Below, one piece after another: positions 26,371-34,706 of a stretch of 54,386 bases of DNA. The translations under genes and the position numbers were made by a program. The stretch is from a virus: positions 1 through 54,386 of the IMG/VR virus record IMGVR_UViG_3300018914_000003. One strand, 5' to 3'. The notes beneath the pieces are model-generated. The model was not told the DNA's origin and searched no databases. It worked only from the letters and a program-made list of their open reading frames with translations. Positions within the stretch are counted from its first letter, which is position 1; each line of letters begins with the position of its first letter.

Positions 26371-26637
26371 TTATTTTTTACTAGCTTTTACTTCTTTTTC
26401 AGATTCTTCTTTAGCCTCTTCATCAACTAATCTTTGCACCTCAGCCTCTTCTTCCGCTTCCTTTTCAGCCTCTTCTAATTTATTAATATCAGCTTTTGTA
26501 GCTAGGTCAATATAACCTTGTTTTTTTAGTTCTTCAGCAGGACTGCTGAAAGATTCTTCATCGACAATATCGCCAAATTCAGCCATTTGATTGTTTCTCA
26601 AAAGAAGTCCAACCACTTTAATTTTATACTTTGCCAT
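26371..26637 (-). CDS. Small acidic head-region protein, 88 aa
   Basis: The first 45 residues form a small beta/alpha domain (KYKIKVVGLLLRNNQMAEFG, then DIVDEESFSSPAEEL); the tail is an almost unbroken Glu/Ala/Lys helix. Similar in place and style to lambda FI-type or connector-associated proteins. Function unproven. Confidence 0.5.
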   Translation of the reverse strand: MAKYKIKVVGLLLRNNQMAEFGDIVDEESFSSPAEELKKQGYIDLATKADINKLEEAEKEAEEEAEVQRLVDEEAKEESEKEVKASKK

Positions 26638-26655
26638 TTTAATTGGTTTTTAAGA

Positions 26656-27720
26656 TTAAGCTGTTTTTAAGGTGTAAATTCTGTCAACAGTGTAAGGAAC
26701 AACCAGTGGAGCTGAAGAAATAATAAAATCCCAGGTTGTTTTAATTTGGTCAATTACATCTCTAATGAAGAATTCACCTTCGACAGGACCAACGTATTGA
26801 CCTGAAACATTGTCACCCATAATTGCAGGAATTCCACCAAACATAGTGTTACCCATGAAATCGTCAGAAATCATAACCACATTATCTGGTTCAATATATG
26901 GCGTATTTACCCCAGTTACCGGGTGCAGATACATTTCGTTATACGTCCAAATATTAACCATATAATCTTTAGTTCCAATTTGACCGTGGTAAACTAAACC
27001 TGAAACATTGTCAAATTGAGGCATACCAATTTCAATTCGTTTCAAATTTCTCCAATCAGCCTGTTTCTGAACCTTTTCATTATTTAAAAAATTGCTTAAA
27101 GCATTTGATCCGAAAATAGCATTGATTGCTGTTGCACCTGAAAGACCCTGATTTCTGATAAACTCCATTCCAATGCCTAAGTCACCAAACATATCAGAAG
27201 CTTGATTGCTCCATTGGGCTGTACCAGTTAAAACCCGCATTGATTCAGCTCGTCTTTTATAGTCAATTGAATCTCCATTCTTCAAAACAACGACACCAGT
27301 CTGAATCACTTGAGCTCTTTGTAATTCAATAGCTCTTAAAATTTTATTTTTTAAAGACTTTATATATGCAGATGCATCCCTAAGTAGCATGGTCGCGTCT
27401 ACTCTGGTAGGCATGTTGTTTTGACCGAAAGTCTCATCGTATCTTTGGCAAGATGTGAAATCAAACATTTCGTTATAATAAGGCGGAATGAAAATCTTTT
27501 CCGTTGAACGAGAAAAAACATTCCTTACCGGATCAGTACATCTTTGAACATCAACCGCAACATTTTGTCTCATTCTTTGAATTTCAATTGAAATTCCTTT
27601 TGTAGGTGTGGTTTGATTAGGAAAAAATGCCTGAAGACCTTGTTTTGGATCTTTATCAAGCGTGAACTTTTTTACAAGTGTTTGCGTGATATGCTTTCTG
27701 TGTTGATTAAGAGTTATCAT
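26656..27720 (-). CDS. Major capsid protein, lambda gpE family
   Basis: 354 aa. Carries family features of gpE-type capsids: ISIEIQRMRQNVAVDVQRCT, EKIFIPPYYNEMFDFTSC, RAIELQRAQVIQTGVV, then NAIFGSNALSNFLN and PYIEPDNVVMISDDFMGNTM, VGPVEGEFFIRDVID. The HK97-fold shell protein of the head. Preceded by protease/scaffold and decoration genes in lambda order. Confidence 0.85.
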   Translation of the reverse strand: MITLNQHRKHITQTLVKKFTLDKDPKQGLQAFFPNQTTPTKGISIEIQRMRQNVAVDVQRCTDPVRNVFSRSTEKIFIPPYYNEMFDFTSCQRYDETFGQNNMPTRVDATMLLRDASAYIKSLKNKILRAIELQRAQVIQTGVVVLKNGDSIDYKRRAESMRVLTGTAQWSNQASDMFGDLGIGMEFIRNQGLSGATAINAIFGSNALSNFLNNEKVQKQADWRNLKRIEIGMPQFDNVSGLVYHGQIGTKDYMVNIWTYNEMYLHPVTGVNTPYIEPDNVVMISDDFMGNTMFGGIPAIMGDNVSGQYVGPVEGEFFIRDVIDQIKTTWDFIISSAPLVVPYTVDRIYTLKTA

Positions 27721-27736
27721 CTATTTTTTTAATTTT

Positions 27737-28171
27737 TTAAGGTGTAAAATCAGTCATTTCAACCGTTCCTTCTGTTAGGTGAAGACCTAATGATTCCAAA
27801 ACATCTCTCAAAGTTTTATTACCTACCACGGTTGTTAAACTTACTCCCGAAGGAAAAACCAAATACATGCTTTCTACGGTTCCTTTTGTACAAATGTTTA
27901 AGCTTGTTTCTTCATTGACTGCTAAGGTTTTAGTACCCTCATAAGCCGAAATACCAATTACATCAGCTAAATTTGAAGAAGTAACCGGAATAAAACCATC
28001 AGCAACGGTCGTACTTCTGGCAACTAGCATTCCGCCTTTATGTTCAGCAGCGGCACCAGTTGTGTTTTTAAATGTTCCTACTACATACCTGTTGTCGAAA
28101 ATAAAAATCCGTTTACTTTCGTAATTGGCTGTAGACTGATTTCTGGTTTGGTTTGTTTGTGTAACTCCCAT
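27737..28171 (-). CDS. Head decoration protein, gpD-like
   Basis: 144 aa. GVTQTNQTRNQSTANYESKR, then RYVVGTFKNTTGAAAEHKGG and SNLADVIGISAYEGTKTLAV are typical of gpD/HDPD-like decoration trimers that strengthen the shell. Located between protease and capsid, as in lambda (C-D-E). Confidence 0.7.
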   Translation of the reverse strand: MGVTQTNQTRNQSTANYESKRIFIFDNRYVVGTFKNTTGAAAEHKGGMLVARSTTVADGFIPVTSSNLADVIGISAYEGTKTLAVNEETSLNICTKGTVESMYLVFPSGVSLTTVVGNKTLRDVLESLGLHLTEGTVEMTDFTP

Positions 28172-28173
28172 GA

Positions 28174-29436
28174 TTATAAATCTTTATAAAAGTTTGCAGC
28201 TTCTTTTTCTTCCTCGCTTGCAGGATTGTCATTCGATTCTCCCGTAGCAATTTCAGCAGGTGAACTGTTTTCTAAACCTACCAATTTTGCTTTTTGAGAA
28301 CTTTTCACAATGAATTCTTCTCTTTGAGTTGCGGTGATTTCTTTTCCTGATTTAACACCGTTTTTTACAGCTTCAGGATCAGTTTCAAAATGAGCCATCC
28401 AAACCCCAACTCGATCTTGTTCAGCAGAAACCCCGGCCTGAAAAATAGCGTTATAAGTTTCTGGATGTAACGATTTTAATGTTGCAATATCCATCCTATT
28501 TTTTATTTGATTATTGTTATTGTTATTGTTTGGTTCTGATTGACGATTTTTAACATCTGATGAAATTTCTTTAACAACCTGATCAAAGCTCTTTAAACCA
28601 TCTATATAAGTACCAACTGCATCTTTCGCAAAGACTGTATTCCCGTTGTCAAAGTCAGTTCCTTTAAGTAAAGGTCTGTCGCTTACGACATTTTTTATAA
28701 AAGATTCATTAACCGGATCTAATAATTCGCTAATTAATAGTTGGTAATTATCATTGTTTAAGGCTTGTTCAAATGCCTCATTTTTTTTAGTTGATTTAGT
28801 AGCGTAAATTCTGATGTGTTTCATTCCGTCTGCGTAATCAGTGTTAGCTGCTTTGCCGTCAAACTGAATCATTGTGCCAACTGAACCAACCACACTCATA
28901 CCGTCTTCTGCATAAATCTTATCGCAAGAGGCTAAAATACCATACATCGCTGAACACGCATACCCGCCTTTTTCAACTAATCCATAAACTGGTTTAGTCT
29001 TTTTTACTAAATTAATAGTATCACGCATGATATTCACAGCGCCTGAAGCGCCGCCTCCTGAATCAGAATACAGTATAAAACCAATAACTTTATTATATTG
29101 AGAAAGATTCAACATTAAGGATGAAATTTGATTCATTCCATAGGATGACATTCCACCTGACTTAGTTATGGGACCGTCTATTTTTATAATCGCAATAGCT
29201 TCAAAGTCATTATCTGAATTTAAATCTTGTACATCTGACCAAGTTCCTGTAACTAATTTAGTTTTCTGATCTAATTTTAGAAAAAAAGTAGAATTTAATT
29301 TTTGGTCTGTTTCGCCAACCTCAATTCCATTTCTGAAATTGTTTAAAATTGCCATCATAGCCGGTAGAGAATTTTGGTCTATAAACCAAGGGTTCATGCC
29401 GTAAATTTCTTTCGCTAAATGCCAATTCATTTTCAT
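28174..29436 (-). CDS. Capsid maturation protease (S49/SppA) fused to scaffold
   Basis: 420 aa from ATG 29436 (MKMNWHLAKEIYG); the frame is open to 29556, but the added 40 residues are Phe/Ile/Asn-rich and not protease-like. The S49 core: AIIKIDGPITKSGG, YSDSGGGASGAVNIM, and KGGYACSAMYGILASCDKIY with the catalytic Ser, then GSVGTMIQFDGKAA. An Asn-rich linker (8 Asn) separates this from a ~105-residue helical scaffold part that could also start internally at ATG 28494, as lambda Nu3 does within gene C. Confidence 0.85.
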   Translation of the reverse strand: MKMNWHLAKEIYGMNPWFIDQNSLPAMMAILNNFRNGIEVGETDQKLNSTFFLKLDQKTKLVTGTWSDVQDLNSDNDFEAIAIIKIDGPITKSGGMSSYGMNQISSLMLNLSQYNKVIGFILYSDSGGGASGAVNIMRDTINLVKKTKPVYGLVEKGGYACSAMYGILASCDKIYAEDGMSVVGSVGTMIQFDGKAANTDYADGMKHIRIYATKSTKKNEAFEQALNNDNYQLLISELLDPVNESFIKNVVSDRPLLKGTDFDNGNTVFAKDAVGTYIDGLKSFDQVVKEISSDVKNRQSEPNNNNNNNQIKNRMDIATLKSLHPETYNAIFQAGVSAEQDRVGVWMAHFETDPEAVKNGVKSGKEITATQREEFIVKSSQKAKLVGLENSSPAEIATGESNDNPASEEEKEAANFYKDL

Positions 29437-29540
29437 TTTGTCAAATATTGCATCAAATATAATAAAAACAACATAAATAAACAAATAAAAATTATTATTT
29501 ATAAAAATTATATAACCATAATGATTATTTTTTATTTTTT

Positions 29541-30011
29541 TTAAAATTTGTTCCACTGGAAATGCATCCAGTCATAATTCTTTTCTCTTCCGAGACTTAT
29601 AAAACCGTGCTTGTAAAAAATATCAATCATAGCTTTATATTCCGGTCTGGCAAATCTCGCTGTCTTTGATGTTTCTTTTAGTTTATTGCGATCAGGATCT
29701 AAATCAACAGCAAGTCCCCAGGCATGAACCGAATAAGATGTTCCCCCTCTCATTTGCCGGAAATTAAAACAACCGCCAAAAAGGTCTATTCCTAACGACT
29801 TTATTTTTTCATAACCGTATTCCTTCAGTATATCATTAAAAACGTTTTTCAAAGGCTGTGCGATATCTTTATGACACGACATTTTCTTTACTAAGGTGTC
29901 TTTATCCCACGCAAGGCGCATAGGAAATGGCAAATCAATCATTGTCAGATAACCTATACCGGTTTGATTTGGTAATCCGAATTTTGAAATGTATTGTGAT
30001 GTTGTTTTCAT
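29541..30011 (-). CDS. Endolysin: M15-type L-Ala-D-Glu/D-Ala peptidase
   Basis: 156 aa. The zinc peptidase motif [12 protein letters not shown] (H96, D103) and the closing DWMHFQW (H150) are intact; [14 protein letters not shown] precedes them, as in M15C enzymes such as T5 or Ply500-type endolysins. It cleaves peptidoglycan peptide links at lysis. No signal peptide, so it needs the holin at 30799-31182. Confidence 0.85.
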   Translation of the reverse strand: MKTTSQYISKFGLPNQTGIGYLTMIDLPFPMRLAWDKDTLVKKMSCHKDIAQPLKNVFNDILKEYGYEKIKSLGIDLFGGCFNFRQMRGGTSYSVHAWGLAVDLDPDRNKLKETSKTARFARPEYKAMIDIFYKHGFISLGREKNYDWMHFQWNKF

Positions 30012-30019
30012 CGTAAATT

Positions 30020-30481
30020 TTATTTAATCAATAACAATCCAACAACTCCCAAGATGGCCACCGAAACACCACCTATTTTAATACCGGTCCAGAGTTTTTT
30101 TCGTGCTGTTTTTTTCGATTGGATTTCAAGTATAGAAAGATCACCCTTCAAAATATCAATATTTGATTTTAGTTGATTTTCCCGTTCAACACATCCGTTT
30201 TTTTCCTGTTTCAAAATCTCCTGATTCGTAGCAATAATCTCATCTTTTGCTTTCAGCAGAATCTTTCCGGCAGTAAGTTGCTTTTCCTGCTCTGAAATTA
30301 ATTCGTTTGCACTGTTTAAAGTGTTTTCTGTTTTGTGAAGCCGAAGTTTCAGATAATCATTTTGCTTAATACCTTTGTATAATTCTGAAATCTGCGCTTC
30401 ACTGATATTCCTTGTAGCGGTATTTTGTGATAAAATCGAACTGCTCACTGATAGGAGCATTAACAATATGATCTTTTTCAT
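30020..30481 (-). CDS. Spanin-like protein: signal peptide, coiled coil, C-terminal membrane helix
   Basis: 153 aa. [19 protein letters not shown] is a signal peptide without lipobox Cys. Residues ~25-110 are a coiled coil ([20 protein letters not shown]...), and the C-terminus is a membrane helix ([20 protein letters not shown]). It could bridge the periplasm like a single-protein spanin, though the membrane ends are unlike the known lipid-anchored type. Its first 83 nt lie inside the end of the upstream gene in another frame, like Rz/Rz1. Confidence 0.6.
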   Translation of the reverse strand: MKKIILLMLLSVSSSILSQNTATRNISEAQISELYKGIKQNDYLKLRLHKTENTLNSANELISEQEKQLTAGKILLKAKDEIIATNQEILKQEKNGCVERENQLKSNIDILKGDLSILEIQSKKTARKKLWTGIKIGGVSVAILGVVGLLLIK

Positions 30482-30812
30482 TTTGTATGGTTTTTAAATC
30501 TTTAAAATTTTTATCGTAAGCGGATCTCATATTGACAACATTTGAATTTAAATTCATAAAATTTTTATTCATCAAATTCATTTCTACGGTCTGCTTAGCG
30601 AGAACAGTCAAAGCGGAATCGCTTTTAAAATTCGCTTTCTGTTCCCGGAGTTCTGCCTGCTTCCTTTCGGCTTCTTGGTTTTTCTGAATCTTTTTGATTT
30701 CAGTCACTTCATTTTCACTGTTTTGTTTGAAAATAATTCCTACAAATAAAGAAAAACCTGAAATGATCAGAACAGCGATAAAACCATAAATTATATCCTT
30801 ATTGATCTTCAT
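30399..30812 (-). CDS. Inner-membrane spanin-like protein (Rz-like)
   Basis: 137 aa from ATG 30812 (MKINKDIIYG); a longer frame to 30896 would overlap the holin deeply. One N-terminal membrane helix (DIIYGFIAVLIISGFSLFVG) is followed by a charged periplasmic coiled coil. This is the i-spanin layout. It overlaps the holin by 14 nt and the following spanin-like gene by 83 nt. Confidence 0.6.
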   Translation of the reverse strand: MKINKDIIYGFIAVLIISGFSLFVGIIFKQNSENEVTEIKKIQKNQEAERKQAELREQKANFKSDSALTVLAKQTVEMNLMNKNFMNLNSNVVNMRSAYDKNFKDLKTIQNEKDHIVNAPISEQFDFITKYRYKEYQ

Positions 30813-31182
30813 CTTCTTTGGTTGTGTTGTTGTTTTCATCCTTATCATCTTTTTCGTTATTGAGATTAAACCCTGCTTTCTTTGAAGCGGTGTCAAAAAT
30901 TTTTAAATATCTTTTATCGATCCAGTCTGCGATATACTGCCCGCCAAAAGCGACCATGGTAAGAGCCGGAGCACTCCACTTCCCCCAGTTTGACACTTTC
31001 AATAAGCCTGAAGCTACATAGGTTAAGCAAAAATTGATGAGCACCACCGCTACAACATAAGGTAAACTCACTTTTACTTTGTTTTTTATATACACAAAAG
31101 ATATATAAGCCCCCGAGCCAATTAACACAGAAAATAGTATTGCGAGAAATTCGCTTATGTTGTAGGGGGTTATATTTTCCAT
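30799..31182 (-). CDS. Holin-like membrane protein
   Basis: 127 aa with three hydrophobic helices (residues ~10-30, 37-57, 68-85: EFLAILFSVLIGSGAYISFV, LPYVVAVVLINFCLTYVASG, WSAPALTMVAFGGQYIADWI) and a highly charged cytoplasmic tail ending in KEDEDQ. Size, topology and the tail fit a class I holin; it opens the membrane for the endolysin. Confidence 0.65.
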   Translation of the reverse strand: MENITPYNISEFLAILFSVLIGSGAYISFVYIKNKVKVSLPYVVAVVLINFCLTYVASGLLKVSNWGKWSAPALTMVAFGGQYIADWIDKRYLKIFDTASKKAGFNLNNEKDDKDENNNTTKEDEDQ

Positions 31183-31208
31183 TTAATTCAATAGTGCTGT
31201 TACAAAGT

Positions 31209-31306
31209 CTAAAGCTCGGTAAATCCTATATTAGCATCTAAACCAAAAGCACTTCTTAAAGTGTAAAAGTATTATCTGTGGCTGTTAAAGTAAATTTTTG
31301 TTTCAT
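31209..31306 (-). pseudogene. Tiny frame-shifted ORF after the head fibre gene
   Basis: From ATG 31306 the frame gives 16 residues (MKQKFTLTATDNTFTL) and stops at 31256. A -1 change in the run of T just before the stop would continue as YTLRSAFGLDANIGFTEL to TAG at 31209. It could be a damaged small gene, a true 16-residue peptide, or chance. Confidence 0.25.
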
Positions 31307-31315
31307 TTTGACACA

Positions 31316-32512
31316 CTAATTATAAATTTCTAATTTAAAAGGAACATTTATGAACTCATCATAAGTTTGCGCACCTCCTGATGCATTAGTACCATCAATA
31401 TGATTTTTAAAAACAAGAGATGTAGGAGTAGAAGCTGCATTATCTAAAACTAAAAAAGTTTCTGTTTGATTTACTCCATTTATCAAATAGCCTACACCAG
31501 TACTGAAAAAAACTTTATTTAAAGTGAATGCAGGGAAACTTGAAGTATCCATTGTGTAAACTCCTGCCGCAGTTCTGGTAAACAAAGCATCGGCAACACC
31601 AGAAAAACTAATATCTGATTTCACTGTCACAAAAACTGGGTTTTGCGTACCCGTTTGTGAAATGTAACCTATAATTTCTTTTTTCTTTTTTTGAGCATCT
31701 ACATATTTTCTTTGAACATAATCCAATTCATTAGGATTTTCTGAATAATCTGAACCTCCCACAAGACCTCTATTAGGCTGTACATAAACACGACCTGCGA
31801 CAGATCCGGGAGTAACTGAAATTGCTTGCATTTCAATCCCATCGTTACCATGTACATGTATCCAAGATGCACCTCCTGTACCCGGAGGACTAGCAACAGG
31901 AGAACCGGATGTAAAAATTCTTGCTCCAAAATCTTCAAAGTAAATCTCTGAAGAACAATTATCATTAGCAGGTTGATTTTTTACAAATTTACCAGCAGGT
32001 ACCATTTTTACTGGTCCTGATAAAGGTTTATCGGGTAAAGTACCTGATAAAGGCAATAAGCTTTCGGAAAGAGATTCAACTGATTGTGTTAAGGTATCCC
32101 AACCTGCAATGTTGGTATTATTAAGACCTGTAACCCAAACTACATTTTCACCAGTATTAATCAAATTCCATACATCGCCCTCAACTTGACCAGTAGTTGG
32201 CAAAGCTGCTGCATTAGCAACCGAACCTCGATATCTTAAGTAACCAGTTCCGCCTGGACCTCCACCAGTAACACCAAGTTTATTTTGCCATTGTACTACA
32301 TTTTGTGTAGACAAATTAGTCGCGTCTTTAAATGGAAATTTTCCATCTTGAGCTGATTCACCTAGATACATGAAGTTCGAATTTCCTTCAGGGACATTAT
32401 TGTTGATCCCATTTAAACTTACATAATATCCACCTTGATATTTTACCACTGAACCAGCTTTAATGACTAAACCTGATGCCCAATCTTGCGAATTAATTTT
32501 TTTGTTGTTCAT
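31316..32512 (-). CDS. Fibre-like virion protein inside the head module
   Basis: 398 aa, Gly/Ser/Thr/Asn-rich and beta-type: DWASGLVIKAGSVVKYQGGY, then YLRYRGSVANAAALPTTGQV, a collar-like SWIHVHGNDGIEMQAIS region, NELDYVQRKYVDAQKKKKEI and a C-terminal beta domain. The first part is a carbohydrate-binding-like module typical of fibres. Its place between portal and holin is odd for a tail fibre, so it may be a head fibre or cargo adhesin. Confidence 0.6.
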   Translation of the reverse strand: MNNKKINSQDWASGLVIKAGSVVKYQGGYYVSLNGINNNVPEGNSNFMYLGESAQDGKFPFKDATNLSTQNVVQWQNKLGVTGGGPGGTGYLRYRGSVANAAALPTTGQVEGDVWNLINTGENVVWVTGLNNTNIAGWDTLTQSVESLSESLLPLSGTLPDKPLSGPVKMVPAGKFVKNQPANDNCSSEIYFEDFGARIFTSGSPVASPPGTGGASWIHVHGNDGIEMQAISVTPGSVAGRVYVQPNRGLVGGSDYSENPNELDYVQRKYVDAQKKKKEIIGYISQTGTQNPVFVTVKSDISFSGVADALFTRTAAGVYTMDTSSFPAFTLNKVFFSTGVGYLINGVNQTETFLVLDNAASTPTSLVFKNHIDGTNASGGAQTYDEFINVPFKLEIYN

Positions 32513-32524
32513 TATGTTTAAAGG

Positions 32525-34207
32525 TTAGTTTTTTTCTTTTATTTTTTCTGGTTTTTGTTCTGGTATAGGTGGTTTTTTCATTTCTTCGGCCTTTTCAATA
32601 ATATCTTTACCTATATCCGTTTCTGTTTTAAATTTTGTAAAGTTATCATACCATTCGCCTTGGTTTAGTTCTTCTGATGCTCTTTCGTGAGAAATCAATG
32701 GTAATTGACCTTTCATTTGATCGCCCAGCATTTCGCGAATCGCTTTAACCTCTTTTAAAGGATCAATGTGTGGCATGTTTAAACCAGTAAATTTAGAACC
32801 TGAAAAACATTCAATAACGAACTCGTCATTATTTAAATACGCTTTTAGCAACGAAGGTGATTTTAATTTTCCTTTTAAAATCTCAACCTCTAACCAAAGA
32901 TTGTAAAAATTTTGGTAAAAATCAAAAGCAAAATCTTTTCTATATTTTACAACAATATAACCCCATCCATTTGTCGCAGCTCTTGATGCTGAATAGTTTG
33001 ATGAATACTTTTGTAGGGCAACTTCAGGAGGCATATCAATAGAAGCAGATATTTGCATAAAAAGCGCATCAAAAAACGGTGCGTAATTATCTTCTTGTTT
33101 TGAATCAAGCGCGTTTAATTTAGCTCCAATCGGCATATTGAAAGCTTGTTTTCCCGTGGTTCTGGTAATAACTTTGCTAATCTTATCCCCATCATCATAA
33201 CTGGTTACCTCACCTGTTGGGCCCATATTCTTACGCATAGCATCAACCAAAGGACTTTCCCCAGTAGATGTAGAATTATGTTCAATCGAAAACGCTATTT
33301 TTGCTCTTTCTTCAGCTCCACCAACGGAGGCTTCCGTATATCTGTCTAGTTTATCAACCTTCTCTAAAATGGCAGTAATTTTCGGAATACCTCTGTGGTG
33401 GTTTGACCTGTGCTTGTCTCCATAGATCATCCAAGCCATTAACCTTCCCTCTTTGGTCTTAGATTCGATCCTTTCAAATTCATAAAGTAAATTGTCTTTA
33501 CCTTCAATTTTAACGAAATATGCAACGTGCTGATTTTTTGAATCTAGTTCAATACCATGAATTATTTTATTCCCTCGATCTTTTGCTTCTTGATAAAATT
33601 TAGATTCTAAAACGGGATTCATCACTTCAGCACCATCAATCACTTGAACTTTGACTGTCTGGTTTATTACTCTTAATATAATAAGAGCATCACCACTTAA
33701 AAAAGCAGTTTTAAACGCTTCAGAAGCTCGTCTGTGCAGGTTTTCCATTCCAGCGAAATCACTTAGCTTTGAAGAAGAAAACACTTTAAAACGAGCTTCA
33801 ACGTGAGTCTTAAATTGACTTAAATCTTCAGAAATACCTTCTGTTAAAAGAGCATCTTCATTTGGCTCTGCTTGAAGTTTTAAACCGTTTCCTACTACCC
33901 ATGTAAAGAATTTACCAGTAATAATCTTTACAATATCTGATTTTAGATTGGCTTCATAAGCTCTATACCTAAGCCCTTGATGTTCAGGAACGATATTAAC
34001 CGGAGTTCCAAGCTCTCCTGGTGTTTTTTCACCATCAAAAGCATAAGTATTAGCCGCGTACCATGGTGACTGTATAATGGATCCAGGAGGATAACCAAAA
34101 GAACTGTCGGTTTCTTTTATTATAGGTTTTGTCGTGGTATCATTCGTTTCGGAAACTCTTGTACCTAAACTAATACTATTGAATATTGATTCAAAAAATT
34201 TTTTCAT
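32525..34207 (-). CDS. Portal protein, lambda gpB family
   Basis: 560 aa. Contains the gpB pattern LRYRAYEANLKSDIVKIITG, VVGNGLKLQAEPN, AFKTAFLSGDALIILRVINQ, VQVIDGAEVMNP, HRSNHHRGIPKITAILEKVD, then DMPPEVALQKYSSNYSASRA. The dodecameric DNA gate of the head. Overlaps the gpW-like gene by one base. Confidence 0.9.
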   Translation of the reverse strand: MKKFFESIFNSISLGTRVSETNDTTTKPIIKETDSSFGYPPGSIIQSPWYAANTYAFDGEKTPGELGTPVNIVPEHQGLRYRAYEANLKSDIVKIITGKFFTWVVGNGLKLQAEPNEDALLTEGISEDLSQFKTHVEARFKVFSSSKLSDFAGMENLHRRASEAFKTAFLSGDALIILRVINQTVKVQVIDGAEVMNPVLESKFYQEAKDRGNKIIHGIELDSKNQHVAYFVKIEGKDNLLYEFERIESKTKEGRLMAWMIYGDKHRSNHHRGIPKITAILEKVDKLDRYTEASVGGAEERAKIAFSIEHNSTSTGESPLVDAMRKNMGPTGEVTSYDDGDKISKVITRTTGKQAFNMPIGAKLNALDSKQEDNYAPFFDALFMQISASIDMPPEVALQKYSSNYSASRAATNGWGYIVVKYRKDFAFDFYQNFYNLWLEVEILKGKLKSPSLLKAYLNNDEFVIECFSGSKFTGLNMPHIDPLKEVKAIREMLGDQMKGQLPLISHERASEELNQGEWYDNFTKFKTETDIGKDIIEKAEEMKKPPIPEQKPEKIKEKN

Positions 34208-34509
34208 TATCTAAATGATTTCAGATCTCTCAAAACAACACACCTACCATTAAAACGGTTAATGTAAATTTGTTTGATATGTTCTAGGTTTTTTAAACCG
34301 TTAGTTACTTCGGTTAAACTTCTGTAGCCTGTTTTTATCTTTACTTGTCCGTCATCCAATTGATATTCACTTATGGTTGATCCTGAACCAGTTACGTATT
34401 CAGCCATAGAAACAATCATTAAATCAATTAAATTATCAATAGCTCTGATTTTATCAATAACCGAGGTCTTTGACATTAGATAAGTTGATATATTTTCATA
34501 TTCACACAT
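34207..34509 (-). CDS. Head-tail joining protein gpW-like
   Basis: Best start is ATG 34509 (MCEYENISTYL, 100 aa) or ATG 34476 (MSKTSVIDKI, 89 aa); the frame is open to 34542. DKIRAIDNLIDLMIVSMAEY, then YQLDDGQVKIKTGYRSLTEV and NGLKNLEHIKQIY fit lambda gpW (usually ~70-90 aa). It plugs the portal for tail joining. Confidence 0.65.
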   Translation of the reverse strand: MCEYENISTYLMSKTSVIDKIRAIDNLIDLMIVSMAEYVTGSGSTISEYQLDDGQVKIKTGYRSLTEVTNGLKNLEHIKQIYINRFNGRCVVLRDLKSFR

Positions 34510-34706
34510 AATACACAAATATAAGAAAATATTTATATACATAAATATTTATGTGTATAAAAAAAACAAACATAAAGTTAAATATTTACAGTATTAAAAA
34601 TATCAAAAATAGAAAAAGGAACTTTATGGCAATGTGATAAGTCAAAAAAAGAAATTCCTGAAAGCCGGGAGTATTTGGTGAAAATGAATTTGTTGTTTTT
34701 TCGAAA

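Noticed and set aside
28174-29556. Longer protease start at 29556
   Set aside because: The extra 40 residues are Phe/Ile/Asn-rich and reach into the endolysin end; MKMNWHL at 29436 fits the family better.
31697-31967. Second frame inside the fibre gene (31699-31965)
   Set aside because: Overlaps the well-supported fibre gene on the same strand and looks like a frame shadow.
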